Source of the DNA: Merluccius polli
Taxonomy: Eukaryota > Chordata > Actinopteri > Gadiformes > Merlucciidae
Reading direction: 5' to 3'
Assembly (NCBI GenBank): GCA_030340625.1
Contig: JAOPHQ010006325.1
Span: forward strand, 34,121-98,120
DNA: 64,000 bases
Of this stretch, positions 1 to 14,625 are shown piece after piece. The notes under the pieces are model-generated. The model saw only the letters and a program-made list of their open reading frames with translations, ran no database searches and was not told where the DNA came from. The translations under genes were made by a program, and so were the position numbers. The stretch's first letter is position 1. Each line of letters opens with the position of its first letter.

Positions 1-2048
1 GCCTGATTGATAGTTGTTCCAATGACTTCATCAATGGTTATTATAGCTGTATTACATACAATAACTAAACCGGGTCTCATTTCTGAAAAGAACACAGACT
101 TTGAACTATTAGTGGTAGCTACGAAATTAAACTCAGATTGTGCTGTGTTTTGACATCTTAAAGAGACCATCATCTAAAGTGGGTGGAATAACACATTGTG
201 GTTAGTAATACGTAATCTAATACATGCTCAAAAGGATTTCTGTCATCTGGTTTAGTTGAGTTCACAGTGTTGTGTGTGATGCGCAGCATTGAGCAATACA
301 AGAATAACCCAATCCGGTGGCTGGTGCCGTTAGCTTGTCCTCCATGACCATACCGTTTAACTGTGACGATAGCTTCACATGTAAAGGCAGGAAATAGCAT
401 TAGCACACACACACGTAGCGTAGACATGTCAGTATGTGGCAACATATCTGTACACCACTGCACTGTAAGTATGATTGGGTTTGGCATGGGAGTCCCAAGA
501 CAAGGCTGCAGGCTATAAAAAGAAGGCTAGCGTTAGCGTTAGCCGAACACCGTTCACATCAATGGTAAAGGGACCACCGGATCGGGTAGCAGTTAAACGT
601 CCTCCTACTCACCGATTCTCCTCTCGTTGGTCCCATTGTAATTTAGTCACATCTTCAGTCACACCTGAAACTAGCTAGCTAGCATGACAGCTTGCCAGTG
701 CCATGTAATGTAGCAGCCCTGGTCAACAAACCCCGGCTCGACTGGGAACCTCTGCAGTCTACAACGGAGGCTAGCACAGAATAGCTTGTGCTCTAGCTAG
801 CGGTAAGCTAGCTTGACCACATCCAGATGCGCAATTGTCAATCAGAAGCAGAAAGCAGGCATCGTTCCCCGTAAATTACACCAATTCAGTGACATGCAAA
901 TATGACTTGTTTATGACGATTGGGATAGTCGTAATATATGCTAAAGCTACAGCTAATCTAACCAAAGTAGCTAACGTTAACAACTGTTTCCGATTGGTCC
1001 ACCGGGTCTGGGTCGGTACGTTGTTTTGGTGTTTCAGCTGACGAGCATCCAGTCGCTAGCAACACAAAAGACACCGCTGCAACTATTACGTGCTTCCACC
1101 GCCCCCTGGTGGTCGTGGTGTGTCTCTGTTTTCAACATCTGCACAAAAAACAACCAAAACCATTTAGAGCAATTTCTATGAATATATCTTAATTGGTTTG
1201 GTTTGCATACAAGTTAATAACCGTATAGCCGTTAAACAAGCCCTAGCCAGCCTAGCTTCATGTTTGTTATGTTAAAAATGTATCAATTAATTTGTAGGCC
1301 AGTAACAGAAAATAATCAGTGACAAAAAAGTCATGAGTTTATTGGTTCACCAAGCTTCCCTATACCAGCAAGATAATGCTTTTCCACACACAAAAACACT
1401 TTTGATGCATAATATTATGGCTGATACAAATGAATTTAAGATGCAACAAACCAACAAATTAAATCAAGTTATGTGTTGTTGTTGTTGTAACACATTACAA
1501 AGAAAGTTACCACACTCATAAGTACAAACGATATATAGAGTAGGTATCGTTTGACTGGGTTGACTATAAATACTAGGCATTTATCAATTTTAAATACTTT
1601 TTGAATAGATTTTAATGTGTGTAGTAGTGTTGTTAAACCTTTACTATCCACCTATTTTAATTGCAGCCATCAGTTTTGTTCAAAATGCCGTGTCTAAAGA
1701 AGAAAACACATCCAGCCACACCTCCAATGAATGGCTCCATGGTGATCTGTTATTCCTAGATGGGGGGAAATTAAGAATAAATTGCCTAAAATACCCATAA
1801 AGATGTGGCATGACAAGGTTTCTTATATTATATAATGACACAACCACCGCTCATGATAACATGCCATTCGATGGACACTTTTATCCAAAGCATCTTACAA
1901 ATGAAATCAAACGTTTCACACAGCAGGCTGCCACACAAAGAGCCTTACACGAATAAAAAAAGAAAAAACAATGATAAAATAATACACGAAAATAAAGCAA
2001 TAACACTACCGTGAGTGCATACGTTCTTATCATGGGTGGCCTTAACAT
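1..2048. other. Non-coding flank, no gene recognised
   Basis: No open frame here resembles a known protein. The stretch is AT-rich, with many GCTAGC-type palindromic runs around 520-800. At about 1862-1905 there is a short piece (CTTTTATCCAAAGCATCTTAC) resembling the antisense 3' tail of fish LINE/SINE families. A CTCF-like site is listed separately. Whether an upstream gene lies off the window edge cannot be seen. Confidence 0.5.
1099..1112 (-). promoter_or_regulatory. CTCF-like motif
   Basis: On the minus strand the bases read CCACCAGGGGGCGG, matching the vertebrate CTCF core consensus CCASYAGRKGGCR. This is a motif match only; occupancy is unknown. Confidence 0.4.
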
Positions 2049-4843
2049 TCATGTGTGTACAACCATCTTTCCGGGGGCCAGAACCATTGGTGTACTGTGT
2101 AGTCCCGGGCCAAAGAGCGGGAACATCTTCTCGTTGAACTTGTGATTAAAGGTGCAGAGGTGCATCAGTGATTCGCCATCCCAAAACGACACCTCTCCTT
2201 TATCCATGTTCAGCTTGACGCGCACCTTCTCCACGCGCGTCTCCACTTGGACCTTTGTAGGCTCGACTGAGAGTGCGGTCAGCACCCCCTTGCTGAGTGC
2301 CAAGCTCCACACGCCGCGCTTGGGGGACACGGTGAACTTCTTCTTGCGGGCCAGCGACTCAGTGCACACGCCCACGATCCACTTGGGGTTGTCCCCGACA
2401 ACGACGTCCCACCGGTGCTTTCCTTCAGAGAAGCCCATGGAGCCCAGGAGAAACACACAGGGGTCGAAGCGCTCCGGGTTGTCCGGGACCGCTTGACGTT
2501 GCTGGCTTTCTTTCATGCTAGTCAGGTCAGGAGTCAGGTCCAGCCAGGGAGAGGCCGTGTTAGGGTCCAGCACCACGGGGTCTAGAGAGAGGGGGGGGAT
2601 GGAGAGAGCGAGGCCGAGTGTTGGTGTTTAATGAAAGAAGGCATGAATTGTGTTTCAAAGAAGGATTGTAAAAACTAGTGTGTATGGAAAAATGTTCAAC
2701 TGAAAAACAGCATTTCTCCTAACATAAACCTCAAAATAACAGAAAATACAGATAATAAACAGCCCATTCCTGACATAAGATTGATCTTATGTCAGGGATG
2801 GGCTAATGGTTAACTAATACAAAGATATTTCAGTTAACATGGGACTCAATTCATACATTTGTTCCACAGGCTTTTACTGGTTAAAATGAAACATAAAAAA
2901 ATGACTTTTAAGCTACTTGGTATAGCAGCACTCTTATAGCGTCTAAACCCCTGCTATAACAAGGTCATGCACTCACTGTATTGGACATGGGCCTGCATAT
3001 TCTTCCAGATGTTGAAGCCTAGGGAGCCCACATGCTTGCCCATGTCCAGGAGAGCTCCTGGTGGGTGCTGGAGTTCTTCGTGAGGCCACTGGGTACTAGC
3101 ATGAGACCGGGAACACAACACAATAGCATTAGCCTGTACAAACCAATGAATGGGATCAACATATTTTTGTTTTGTCAAATTTTTGTTGGTAGATAGGCCT
3201 AGTCTACTGGCCAAAAGGTTGGAGTCAAGCATTAATCAAGTGTTAAAAAACAACACTATATACAATATCAATATACATGCATAATATAATGTATCTGTCA
3301 CTCTGAATATAGCATAACTCATTAGTATTGAGAGGTACTGCACACATATAAAAGAAAATCATTATGTGAATATGTATGGTCACAAGGGGTCCTGAACAAA
3401 GTGGACCATTTGAATGAGCCTCATTTGAGTGTGTGAGTATGTGACAGGAGAATCCGTTTACCTTTCCTTCAAGACAGGATATTTCTGAAATTTGAAAAGA
3501 AACACAACCAAAGGTGGGTCAGTTAGATGTACTAGTACGGACTGACGATGTCCAAGACCCAATAGCGTGTCTGAAGAATGACACGCTAATCTTCATCCTC
3601 AAGTCACCTGCAGGAAGCGCATGTCTTCGTCTCCCATCTCCCTCTTCAGTTGCTGAACGAGTTTGGACAAAGCGGCGATGCCCTCGCTGGCCTGCGCCAC
3701 CATGGCCTCCATGGTGCCTTTCTTCTCCCGCTCCTCATCTACCAGGGCCTTCAGGCGGACCTCCTGCTCTGCCTCCAGCACTTTGTGGAGCCTCACAAAC
3801 TCTGCCTTGAGGATCTCTGCAGCCTCCCCCCCCTGGTGCTGGGGGATGGATGCATACAGAATACTATAGGTGGTACATAGTTTTGGCTTGACTTATGACT
3901 CTTACATACATCAAATATTTCATTTCAGAAATCTGGTCACCTTACTCTTACAGGGCCACTATCTAACCACCATGTGTGATGTTGATTAGCCATTTGAAAA
4001 CGTGTCCAACCAAGTGAATAGATGGGTGTCTGCATGGTCTGTTGCAACTTCCAATGTTTGGCATTAATAAGTTAATTAATGCCATTAATAGTAAGCTATT
4101 AATAGTAAGCTAAATAATAGCAGTTCCTAGTTTACCTTACCCACGTTGATAAGTAGTATAACATGTACTTTCTGTGAGTTTACGGTGTTGTGCGAGTGGT
4201 TTTACCTCGATATGCTCCTTGGTACTGGTGAACGCCTTTTTATTGTTCTTGTACAATTTCAATCTGTTCTCCAAAATGTTGATTTTGAAGCCGAGTTGTT
4301 CCTGTAATAATCAGATAACCACAGGGGTAACAACCACGTCAGGTAACCACAGAGACGTCAGGTAACCACAGAAAGAAAACAGGTCCACTCTGGACCCAAC
4401 ACACAGTAAGGCAGGTTTACCTTGCAGTAGGACAATCCACCCTGCAGGGGGCAGACCTCGTGGTACTGGTGCTGCTTCACACACTCAACGCACAACAGCT
4501 CCTCGTCCTTCATGCAGTACAGCTGAAACCCAAGTCCGTGCAGGCGGCACAGGCTGTCCTTATCGGGCCTGTCCCGGTTCTGCCATTGTTTGTCCTTCAG
4601 GAAGACCTCGCAGGTGTCGCTGAGCGCCCGGTTCGCCGTGGGCTGATCTTCCTTGAAGACGGCCCTGCACACGGGACACGTCCTGTCCTTTGACCTCCAG
4701 CTCTGCTCCAGGCAACCCCGGCAGAAGCTGTGGCTGCAGGTCAGCAGCACGGGGTCCCGAAACACGTCGCGGCACACGGGACACGTCAGATTCTCCTCCA
4801 GGGTCGGGAGCCGGTCTCCCGACACGTCCATTATCTCGTCCAT
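2049..4843 (-). CDS. TRIM-family E3 ubiquitin ligase (RING, B-box, coiled coil, PRY-SPRY), six exons
   Basis: Coding exons on the minus strand, each bounded by GT-AG, are 4421-4843, 4206-4301, 3608-3838, 3462-3484, 2977-3095 and 2049-2581. They join in frame to 474 residues, with lengths 423, 96, 231, 23, 119 and 533 bp; the 96/231/23-bp series is typical of fish TRIM genes. Exon 1 has a C3HC4 RING (CPVC near residue 21, CSHSFCRGC, second CPVC near residue 56) and a B-box with the C-x2-H, C-x2-D, C-x2-C, H-x2-H spacing near residues 98-131. Exons 2-3 encode a charged helical coiled coil. The last exon is a complete PRY-SPRY (LDPNTASPWL; W-x-VGVCTESL). Family members use the RING to transfer ubiquitin and SPRY to choose targets, often in antiviral or inflammatory signalling. 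It is closest in layout to fish TRIM35-like/A33-like proteins; the exact orthologue is unresolved. No broken exon was seen. The start is the first ATG before the RING. Confidence 0.9.
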
Positions 4844-4851
4844 CGGTCCGG

Positions 4852-4867
4852 GTTTACTTTCACTTTT
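4852..4867 (-). promoter_or_regulatory. ISRE/IRF-like motif just upstream of the TRIM start codon
   Basis: Minus-strand bases AAAAGTGAAAGTAAAC sit about 10 bp before the TRIM ATG. They resemble interferon-response (IRF) sites of the GAAANNGAAA type with one mismatch. Many fish TRIM genes are interferon-induced, so this is plausible. It may lie in the 5' UTR and is unproven. Confidence 0.3.
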
Positions 4868-5073
4868 AAAACCGGCCCGCGAAAACGGTGGTTTTGTTTG
4901 TTTTTGTTTGCTTTCTTGTTTCGCCGATATATGTTCAGCTTACGGTATAGGCCTACCGTGTGACATGTGTCATTTGTTTTGGGCCAAATAGTGGCACATC
5001 CGGTTGGATGTGAAAGTTTACCTGCTGCGTGAACTCCGCCGGCAGCAAGAACGCGTCGCCAGTTCAACGTCGC

Positions 5074-5283
5074 GTAGCCTAGCTAGGCTGGCTAGCGATA
5101 TAGTCTCGCGAGATTATATTCCACCCTGGGTTATTGTGCAACCGTAGCCTAGCTAGGCTGGCTAGCGATATAGTCTCGCGAGATTATATTCCACCCCGGG
5201 TTATTGCGCAACCGTAGCCTAGCTAGGCTGGCTAGCGATATAGTCTCGCGAGATGATCTTCCACCCCGGGTTACTGCGCAACG
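5074..5283. repeat. Three 70-bp tandem units, each with a TCTCGCGAGA palindrome
   Basis: Units begin at 5074, 5144 and 5214, each starting GTAGCCTAGCTAGGCTGG, and differ by only a few bases. Each holds one perfect TCTCGCGAGA at 5104-5113, 5174-5183 and 5244-5253. That decamer is the CGCG element, known in vertebrate CpG promoters and bound by BANP. The array lies 230-440 bp upstream of the TRIM start codon, so it is a candidate promoter or TSS-proximal element for that gene. A GT donor-like site near 5021 (minus) hints at a non-coding first exon. Confidence 0.75.
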
Positions 5284-7329
<2,046 letters not shown>

Positions 7330-7839
7330 GGCATGTGTGTGGGCGTGTGTTGGGTATGTGCGTGTGGTTTGCAGGAAGGGAGTAGGAAGTGGGAGATAGC
7401 AACTTAACGGGTAACTAACTTATTGAGTTAATTATGATAACATAGCAACAGGCTGACTATTCTACAACAACACAGTTAATCATAATAACTATGCCCCTTC
7501 CTACACAGTTTCACATTAAAACAGTAATATAATGACAACAAAATCTTGTGAACTGCAGGGGGGCATGTATGGCACATGAAACCATTGAGCGCTGAGCGCA
7601 AAGGTAAGTGGTCCGGGGAGTTTTCCCCTGTTGCCAAAACCCCCTTAACGCCCCTATTGAAGAACAGAACAGACAGGAAAGACTCGGAATGAGATTTATT
7701 GGTTTTCACTAAGTTTTCACTTAAAAGGAGTTTGCTGTAGTGTGGATGGTGCATACAATAAACAAGAACTATAAAAAGTTTGTGTCCGGGGTGAGGGGTT
7801 GGTTATGTGGATAATTTTCCTGCGCCAGTAGTAAGAAAC

Positions 7840-8165
7840 TCATCAGCACATCAGGTTCTGATTCTTTTGTCTTTTGAAGAACGGAGTCAGTCGGATAGGA
7901 CAGGAATGGAGCTCTTGGTTACGTCTCAAGCTATTGTTGTCTATGCAGTTGTACACATTCTCCACAATGACCGCAGATGTCAGGGCGACGCGTCTGTAGT
8001 CATTCAGTGCTGTCATCCTTGTGTTTTTGGGGGGACGGGGTTGATGGTGGTGGTCTTGAAGCAGGCTGCCACGTGACATGTCTCCAGAGGTGTTGACAAT
8101 GAACACCGGAGACAGCAGATCAGTGCTTCAGGATGGAGGCAGTCTGGTCCGGCTGCTTTGCGGGG
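7840..8165 (-). pseudogene. Degenerate LINE reverse-transcriptase fragment
   Basis: The minus-strand frame contains LNDYRRVALTS preceded by a short run ending in LLQDHHHQPRPPKN. This recalls the conserved RT block of fish non-LTR elements (LNDYRPVALTS preceded by a Lys-rich 'VPKK' turn). Only this block is recognisable; there is no full ORF and no 3' tail nearby. It is an old, broken insertion with no expected function. Confidence 0.6.
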
Positions 8166-10404
8166 GTTTTGAACAGCCAGAAGAAGAACAACCTAAGATT
8201 TTTTTTTACAAGATCTCAGTGACATGCAATGTAATGATTCTCCATATGTGTTAGCACCGAGATTTGTTTGTTTTTTGCTTTTGAGTTTCCAAGCTAAGAT
8301 CTCTATTCTTGTTATTATAGCGAGCCAGGGTATTTCTAACTATCAATTGATCGTCCATGTTGCCTTATGAATATTAAGGATGTAAGAATTCCTAACAACA
8401 ATGTGTGCGATGTCTACAGAGTTGGTCTGAACTTTTAGCATTACACCGACTTACCTATCCTCTCTCCACAACTGCACAACTATCATAATTATACTGTAGT
8501 TAGCCTACAGGTTGTTCCGTCAACGTAATAACAATGACATTTTACATGTATTTACATTGATTATTACACAGTAATTATTTGTATAATTAACTAACTAGTG
8601 GTGCTTTTCCATGTGCTGGCCTGGTTTGACTCGGCGTGTCAGCCCCAGTGCGGCAGGGATTTCCATTTCCATTACAACAGGGCTACCCGGTCGAAGGTGT
8701 GTCTTTAACTGATGATGTAAGTCGATGATGTTTAAAAGCGACGCTCTCTATAGCGCTGTTTACCTATTATCGAGGATCCGACAGCCGTTTGAGCTTTAAA
8801 CAAACCTGAAAACTTGAACGCGACGAGGCCCAAACACGACACAAAAACTGAATGTGAGGGCTGGTGTCTAAATTGAAAGCAGCGCCCTGTCAGGTAGAGT
8901 CAGAGGCAGCGCCCCGCCTTCATAAGGACAGGTGAGGGCAGTGAGGGCCTCTTTGTGTGAGGCCTGGTTGTGTGGCAGGAGTGCTGTGTCATGCAGGTAG
9001 AGAAGGGGAAAGATGTTATATTGCCTTATTAGAAATCTAATGAGATCTTTTGTATATTTAGTTGTGGTGTGACTGTCCTGAGTGATCCAGACGGAGCATG
9101 CTCTGTAGCCCTGAAGAGGTATGTCTCAGTGAACTTTGGGGTTTCATTAAACTGTAGATGTTCACTAATATGATAAAATCTCTTCAGGCAAAGACTCAGC
9201 TTTTCCATCTCCCTTTCAACTGTGCATTGCTTTTAGCAGAGCCCCACATGAACAAGGTAACTGAAACCAGTATGGTAATGTAGGAGAGTCATGCTCTCTG
9301 AGGTATGCTGATGAGACTGACTTTGGTTATGTTTTTCTTTCCCCTTAATGCAGATTTAAGGCCAGACTGCTGCTTTGCCTCAGCCAGTTCGCCAAGGCGG
9401 TTGGCGAATGTGTTTACAGACTGTACAACTTAAATAATGTGTAGATGGTTGAATATTTCTTTTTATATTGTGTGTAGTGACACTGAATGCCTGTGAATCT
9501 GAACCAACTGAATCTCATTGTATTGTCTGTCTTTTGTTTTGATTAGGCAGTGGGACGACCTGCGGGGAGTAGTCATGGGATATGCACCCCCCTTGCATGC
9601 AGTGTGATATGTTGAAGGGTAGCGGGCACTTCACTGGTGTGTAGGTTTGACTTTCCTTGCAGTGTAAGTTCTAGTGTTTGCAGTGATCAGTGTGCACACG
9701 GTGATTTCTATTGGGGTCCGCGATAGAGTCTCCCCGCGGTGAGTACCCTGTCCTGCCTATTTCTCGCAACCATTTAGCCTTATTGTATTTTATGTTATGC
9801 TGAAGCCATTTGCTATTTATATATTCGCTGTTTCAGCTATTGTAGTATGGTGTAATAAAATAATTTGGATTAGTCTTATGATTTCTCCTTTCTTTTTCAG
9901 GCCTTTTGCCAGTACAATTCATTTTTAATAAATCTTATTTGAGAGTTGACTGCACGTCTCCCGCTTTTCTTGAATCCTTTAAAAATTGTGTCAACGCTCA
10001 GATGGTTGGTGTCTAGGGCTGGTATAGTTCTATTCTGGGTATCGGTCCCCGTTGTAACCTGGGTGGGGTCACATGAACTCACTGTCATTCTGGCATAGGG
10101 GGAAAAAATGCTCCGTCTTGTGATGCAGCAACGGTGGCAGATGGTGGAAGGGGGGGAATATGAGGCATAAGCCTGCCCAGAGCCTGCCATTGGGCGACTA
10201 CTACAGTCGCCCAATGTCAGATGAGAATAGTGTCAAATGAGAATAGTTCTGGTGTCAGAATAGACCCTTTTCACAGGTCGTCAGCAGGGTAAAGTAACTT
10301 ACCGTTCCTGTCATTTTAACATTAGGTCAGTTTTATGTATGTCTGTCGTAGCACTAGCATGGTCAATATATTTACTTGACTACTAGTTGTGTCTATGACG
10401 GAGT
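8166..10404. other. Intergenic, no gene recognised
   Basis: No coding sequence can be supported. At about 8600-8760 the bases (GTGCTTTTCCATGTGCTGGC onwards) resemble the ends of fish non-autonomous DNA elements, but no matching opposite end was found. At about 9900-10200 an open minus frame of 105 codons has no recognisable domain; an AATAAA-like signal nearby could belong to an old LTR fragment. Confidence 0.4.
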
Positions 10405-10599
10405 GCTGCCATACCTGTTGTGTTTATGAGCTGCGTATGTTATGAGCTGCCCCTGTGTTATTCCTACTGTGCCCATTGACCCTTAGGGAACACCAACGGA
10501 GAGGGGATGCCGTCACCTATTGTCAGATAGGAGGGATTCCCACCCAATAAACAAGAATAAGCATGTTATGTATTTATTTTATTATATATTTGTGGCTGT

Positions 10600-10790
10600 T
10601 GCCTCCTAAATAATTTTGCTGGGCTCCTCGGACACAGGACACAGGTAGATGTTGGTAAAAAACAGTTAAATCCTGGGTGCACCACAGGTGTGCAGCTCCA
10701 CAGCCCCAGAGTCTAATCAGTCTGACTCGGGCCATGTGAGGCTGTAAACCAGCTACCAACCACACACACTCCACAATATTGTAAATATAT
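10600..10790 (-). mobile_element. LTR-like repeat fragment (same family as the repeats at 61-63 kb)
   Basis: Read on the minus strand it contains GCTGGTTTACAGCCTCA, GACTGATTAGACTCTGG, CTGCACACCTGTGGTGCA and CCTGTGTCCGAGGAGCCC. These landmarks recur in the LTRs at 61449-61764, 62272-62575 and 63216-63518. It appears to be a diverged solo LTR; its copy in unit B is at 14626-14815. Confidence 0.6.
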
Positions 10791-11430
10791 ATACTTTTTC
10801 ATTATATATTTTTTTCTTTGTATGAATAAATATATGGTATATTATTGTTTCTTATAAATTCCTTATTTTTGTGTAGATCTGACTCACTTTTATTTTGCAA
10901 ATGCTCTAAAACTGAAAAGATGCGTGATCAAGGATTTGACTAATACCTGTTAAAAAAAAAAAAGACTTCCTTTTTGCGACTGCATAGGCCTATTAGTAGT
11001 CCAACGTCATATGCCAGAGCAAGCATGTAGTGCATGTGCCTATAGCGTGTATGTTCATCTAGGAAGTTGATGTCAGTGGTCGCGATTTGGTGAGGTTTTA
11101 CATTGATACTTTGAGACGTCTGCTATCCATTATTGCAATGACTCAACTAATCTGTGTAAAATGTTAATTTTTGATGTTGAATGTTGAATTACTCTTTTAT
11201 ATAACAATGATAACAAACACTGTATTTTTACCATTTCTTATATATTTTTTCTGCAATCACTAAAATTACTTATAATATTTACATTATCTTGTAATATAAC
11301 ATGTGTATATATGTGCTATTATAATGTAGCCTACTTTTGCTATGATCTATTGTTAACTCAATCACTAATAGGACTATATCTGGTCTGAATTAATTATTTC
11401 CGATTGTGGTTTTACATGTAGGCTACATTA

Positions 11431-11486
11431 CACCAATCATAATTACATAATGTAATTAGAATTACATAATGTAATTATGATTGGTG
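11431..11486. repeat. Expanded inverted repeat upstream of receptor A
   Basis: The outer arms CACCAATCATAATTACAT and ATGTAATTATGATTGGTG form a palindrome. In copy A its centre is expanded by an extra TAATTAGAATTACATAATG-like insertion; the copy B version is the simple 37-bp palindrome. It lies about 250 bp upstream of the start codon. Confidence 0.7.
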
Positions 11487-11735
11487 CCGAATAATACCAC
11501 CATTTAGTGGAGAATATTGTCATGTCATCCCAATGTGATGTGGTCTAAATTGTGACGTTGTCTAAATTGCTGCTATAGAGGCTATTGTAGCCTCTATAAT
11601 AATATACAACCATATAAGATAAGATAATATGGTACTGTACAGTACATGCTGCCACCATGTGGCTAAAAGATAACACAGGCCTATATGTTACAAAAAATAT
11701 ATATATATTTTTTTTTTCAGTTACATAGTGGAAGG

Positions 11736-13084
11736 ATGACATCAATAGTACTAGATGACGACGACTGGGCATACTGGGAAAACACCTCCGCAGGCCCTGA
11801 CGAGGACTACTATACGGGCTGTTGTGAAGGTATAGTATGTGACGTGGAGGAAGGCATGCGCTTCGAGGCTGTGTACATCCCAGTGGTCTACTCTCTGGCG
11901 CTCCTGTTGGGCCTCCTGGGGAATGGCCTGCTCCTCGGGGTTCTGGCTCAGAGGAGCCACAACTGGAGTGTGACCGACACCTTTATCCTGCACCTGGGAG
12001 TGGCCGACAGCCTGCTGCTGGTCACCTTGCCTTTCTGGGCTACGCAGGCCACCCAAGCAGGGTGGGTGTTTGGGAGCCCTTTCTGCAAGATCGCTGGAGC
12101 TCTGTTCACGGTAGGCTCTGGTTTAAACAGAAGACTTTACCAACACCCTTAAAGGGTTATTTAAACAAAACAAACAATACACAGAACACTTTAAGGGTGT
12201 TTTTTTTTAATGTACATATTTTTTAATGTACAAAATTGGGTGATTTTTTTCCGACATCTTAAGGAGTATTTTAAACTTAATGGTAGAACCGTCGCTCTTA
12301 ATGCCAAATGCATTCACACCCCTTCTCTCTGTGCTTGTGCTCCCAGATAAACTTCTACTGTGGGATCTTTCTGCTGGCCTGCATCAGCCTGGAGCGCTAC
12401 CTCTCCATCGTTCATTCTACACACATGTACTCCCGCAGGAAGCCCTGGTTGGTGCAGGCCAGCTGCCTGTCAGTATGGCTCCTCTCCCTGCTCCTCTCCA
12501 TCCCGGACTGGGTCTTCCTGAAGGCCCTTTCAGACGACAGGATGGGAGGCAGAATAGAGTGTATTCACGACTATCCGCTCCTCTCTCAGGCGAACATCGA
12601 CTGGCACCTGGCCTCTCGCCTGGTCTACCACACCGTGGGCTACCTCCTGCCCGCCATCATCTTGATCTTTTGCTACTCCTCCATCCTGCTGCGGCTTCGC
12701 CAGGGCCCCCACGGCTTCCAGAAGCAGAGGGCAGTAAAGGTCATCCTGGCCCTGGTGGTGGTCTTCTTCGTCTGCTGGACGCCCTACAATGTCACCTTGA
12801 TGGTTAAGACACTGCACTCCAACAGCACCATGACACCTACCACCTGCCATAGCAGGACGTCCTTGGACAAAGCCTTGATCGTCACCACCTGCCTGGCCTA
12901 CCTCCACTGCAGCCTGAACCCCGTGCTGTACGCCTTTGTGGGCGTCAAGTTCCGCAAGGAGCTCCTGAACATGCTCAGCGCTCTGGGCTGCAAGGTGAAG
13001 ATGAGTGCCAGGTCTACATCCAGCCGCCGAAAGAGTACCACATGCTCTGAGTCCGGGAGAACCTCCAACTCCATCGCTATCTGA
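11736..13084 (+). CDS. cxcr3-like: CXCR3-like chemokine receptor, copy A (two exons)
   Basis: Exons 11736-12110 and 12347-13084 join in phase (intron 236 bp, GT-AG) to 370 residues, close to the usual CXCR3 length. Seven-helix landmarks are intact: GLLGN in TM1, LHLGVAD in TM2, a Cys at the top of TM3 and in loop 2 (IEC), an E-R-Y at the end of TM3 (SLERYLS), CWTP in TM6 and NPVLY in TM7, then FVGVKFR. The Ser-rich tail (SSRRKSTTCSES) resembles CXCR3. Family members are Gi-coupled receptors guiding T and NK cells and macrophages to inflammatory CXC ligands. The acidic N-terminus has several Tyr residues that could be sulfated. An upstream acceptor-like TTTTTTTTTCAG ends at 11720, suggesting a 5' non-coding exon. 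The intron between TM3 residues (GALFT / INFYCG) is shared with the paralogue at 39.5-41.6 kb. Confidence 0.9.
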
Positions 13085-13949
13085 TCAGTTACGTTCAGAG
13101 ACGGTGGTCAAATAGAGAGCGCTGTTGAAATAAAAGGGCCACTTTAGGTAAGGGACACGCTGGTAGGGGACCATCATTCAGAAATGAGAATGAGTACAAT
13201 GTTAACTTAGCATAATGCTCAATACCATCTTATTTTCTTTGTTATATTTTTGCTATGCATGTAATTGAGTAATGAAATACCATGTCTTATGTTCATGTTT
13301 ATAGGTTTGGACTGTTCTTCTGCTCACATTAAATGAGTAGAATATGGTTTTGAAAAAAAAAGGTCCAAGGTTTAAACTTTATTTTCTGTAGTTGTGTATT
13401 TCCTAAAGTGGTCAGCAAATTATTAGAATTCATCAGTACATTTAGATTTTATATGGTAAATTTGGTTAATGTAAATATATGTTGAAATAAAAAAACATTT
13501 ATATTACAGGTTAATGCATTAAAAATGAATGGCACACATGCACAGCACACATATAAAGACACATACGTTTAATTATTTCATATTTGCTTGTGTAAAACTT
13601 GAATGGTTACCATAAACATAAAAACAAGCCTTCCAGAAGCAGTTAACTGTATTTGAGTTAACACATATATTGCCAAGGTACATAACGGATGATAACATTC
13701 ATATAAAACTCCAATAGGTTTTTAACTGTGGTGTATATATGAGAGTATATGACAAGCACTGAAGCAACACAGTGTTAGCAGTCATTGGATATGATTGTCC
13801 GCAAGACCCAGTAATGTAGCAGTCTCACAAATATGTTAGATACTGCAATTTCTCAGGGAGAGACACAAAGAGAAACCTAGTGCTCACTCATATAATAGAG
13901 ATATTGTTTAACAAAGCTGTTTTGCTGCAGCCCTGTTGAAACAAGGTAG
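13085..13949. other. 3' flank of receptor A
   Basis: Non-coding, nearly identical to the flanks after copies B and C. It contains AATAAA signals (for example in TGAAATAAAAGGGCC at 13126-13140), which could end the receptor transcript. No other gene seen. Confidence 0.6.
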
Positions 13950-14108
13950 TTTTAGGGTATTGGACAGGGTGTTGGATTCCCAGCCGAATGGTTCTGGGTT
14001 CATATACCCAGTGTTCCCTGTACCCTAACCACTACCCCCGAAATAGCATGCATCTGAATTCACTGCAAGTAGCTTTGTGTCAAAGCGTCTGCTAAATGAC
14101 TAAATAGT
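13950..14108 (+). mobile_element. tRNA-derived SINE in unit A
   Basis: The segment holds TTGGATTCCCAGCCGAATGG and a degraded B box (GGTTCATATACCC), ending with AGCGTCTGCTAAATGACTAA, the 3' tail shared by fish SINEs and L2-type LINEs. The same SINE occurs at 36560-36722 and 38068-38224, because it was duplicated with the unit rather than inserted three times. Confidence 0.65.
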
Positions 14109-14625
14109 GAATAGCAGTTTGTATTTCTGACCACACAAGTCGCTAGGTAGGCTTTGGCTCTATATATGGAGTTAGCTGACTTTCAGATGGATATGACCCA
14201 TATGGATATGACCCTTCACCATGAAGAGACACTTGGGACACGAGGTTGGTTTCACAACTAAAAAAATGGAAACACCATTGTTGGTGGTTGAGTGAGCCGT
14301 AGCAGTAGCGTGGCTTAAAAGAAGAAGCATGCCTCCCGACTCGCACCTATCATTACACTTCCGTTCACGATTCTGGTTTAGACCAGATTTCTTCCAAATC
14401 TCAGACAACATTTACATATAAGCGGTGCGCTGCCATACCTGTTGTGTTTATGAGCTGCGTATGTTATGAGCTGCCCCTGTGTTATTCCTACTGTGCCCAT
14501 TGACCCTTAGGGAACACCAACGGAGAGGAGAACACCTATTTTTGTCAGATAGGAGGGATTCCCACCCAATAAACAAGAATAAGCATGTTATGTATTTATT
14601 TTATTATATATTTGTGGCTGTTGCC

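Larger units (their letters stand above)
10405..14428 (+). repeat. Tandem duplication unit A (4,024 bp) carrying receptor copy A
   Basis: The block beginning GCTGCCATACCTGTTGTG at 10405 starts again at 14429, giving a 4.0-kb head-to-tail unit. It includes an LTR-like fragment, the promoter region, the two-exon receptor and a SINE in the 3' flank. Matching units continue as B (14429-36722, interrupted by an 18.6-kb retroelement nest) and truncated C (36723-38550). Coding and flanking DNA are nearly identical, so the duplication is recent. Confidence 0.9.

Noticed and set aside
12530..12907. 125-codon antisense frame in the receptor exon, repeated in copies B and C
   Set aside because: Shadow of the strongly biased codon use on the plus strand; Gln/Gly-rich with no recognisable domain.
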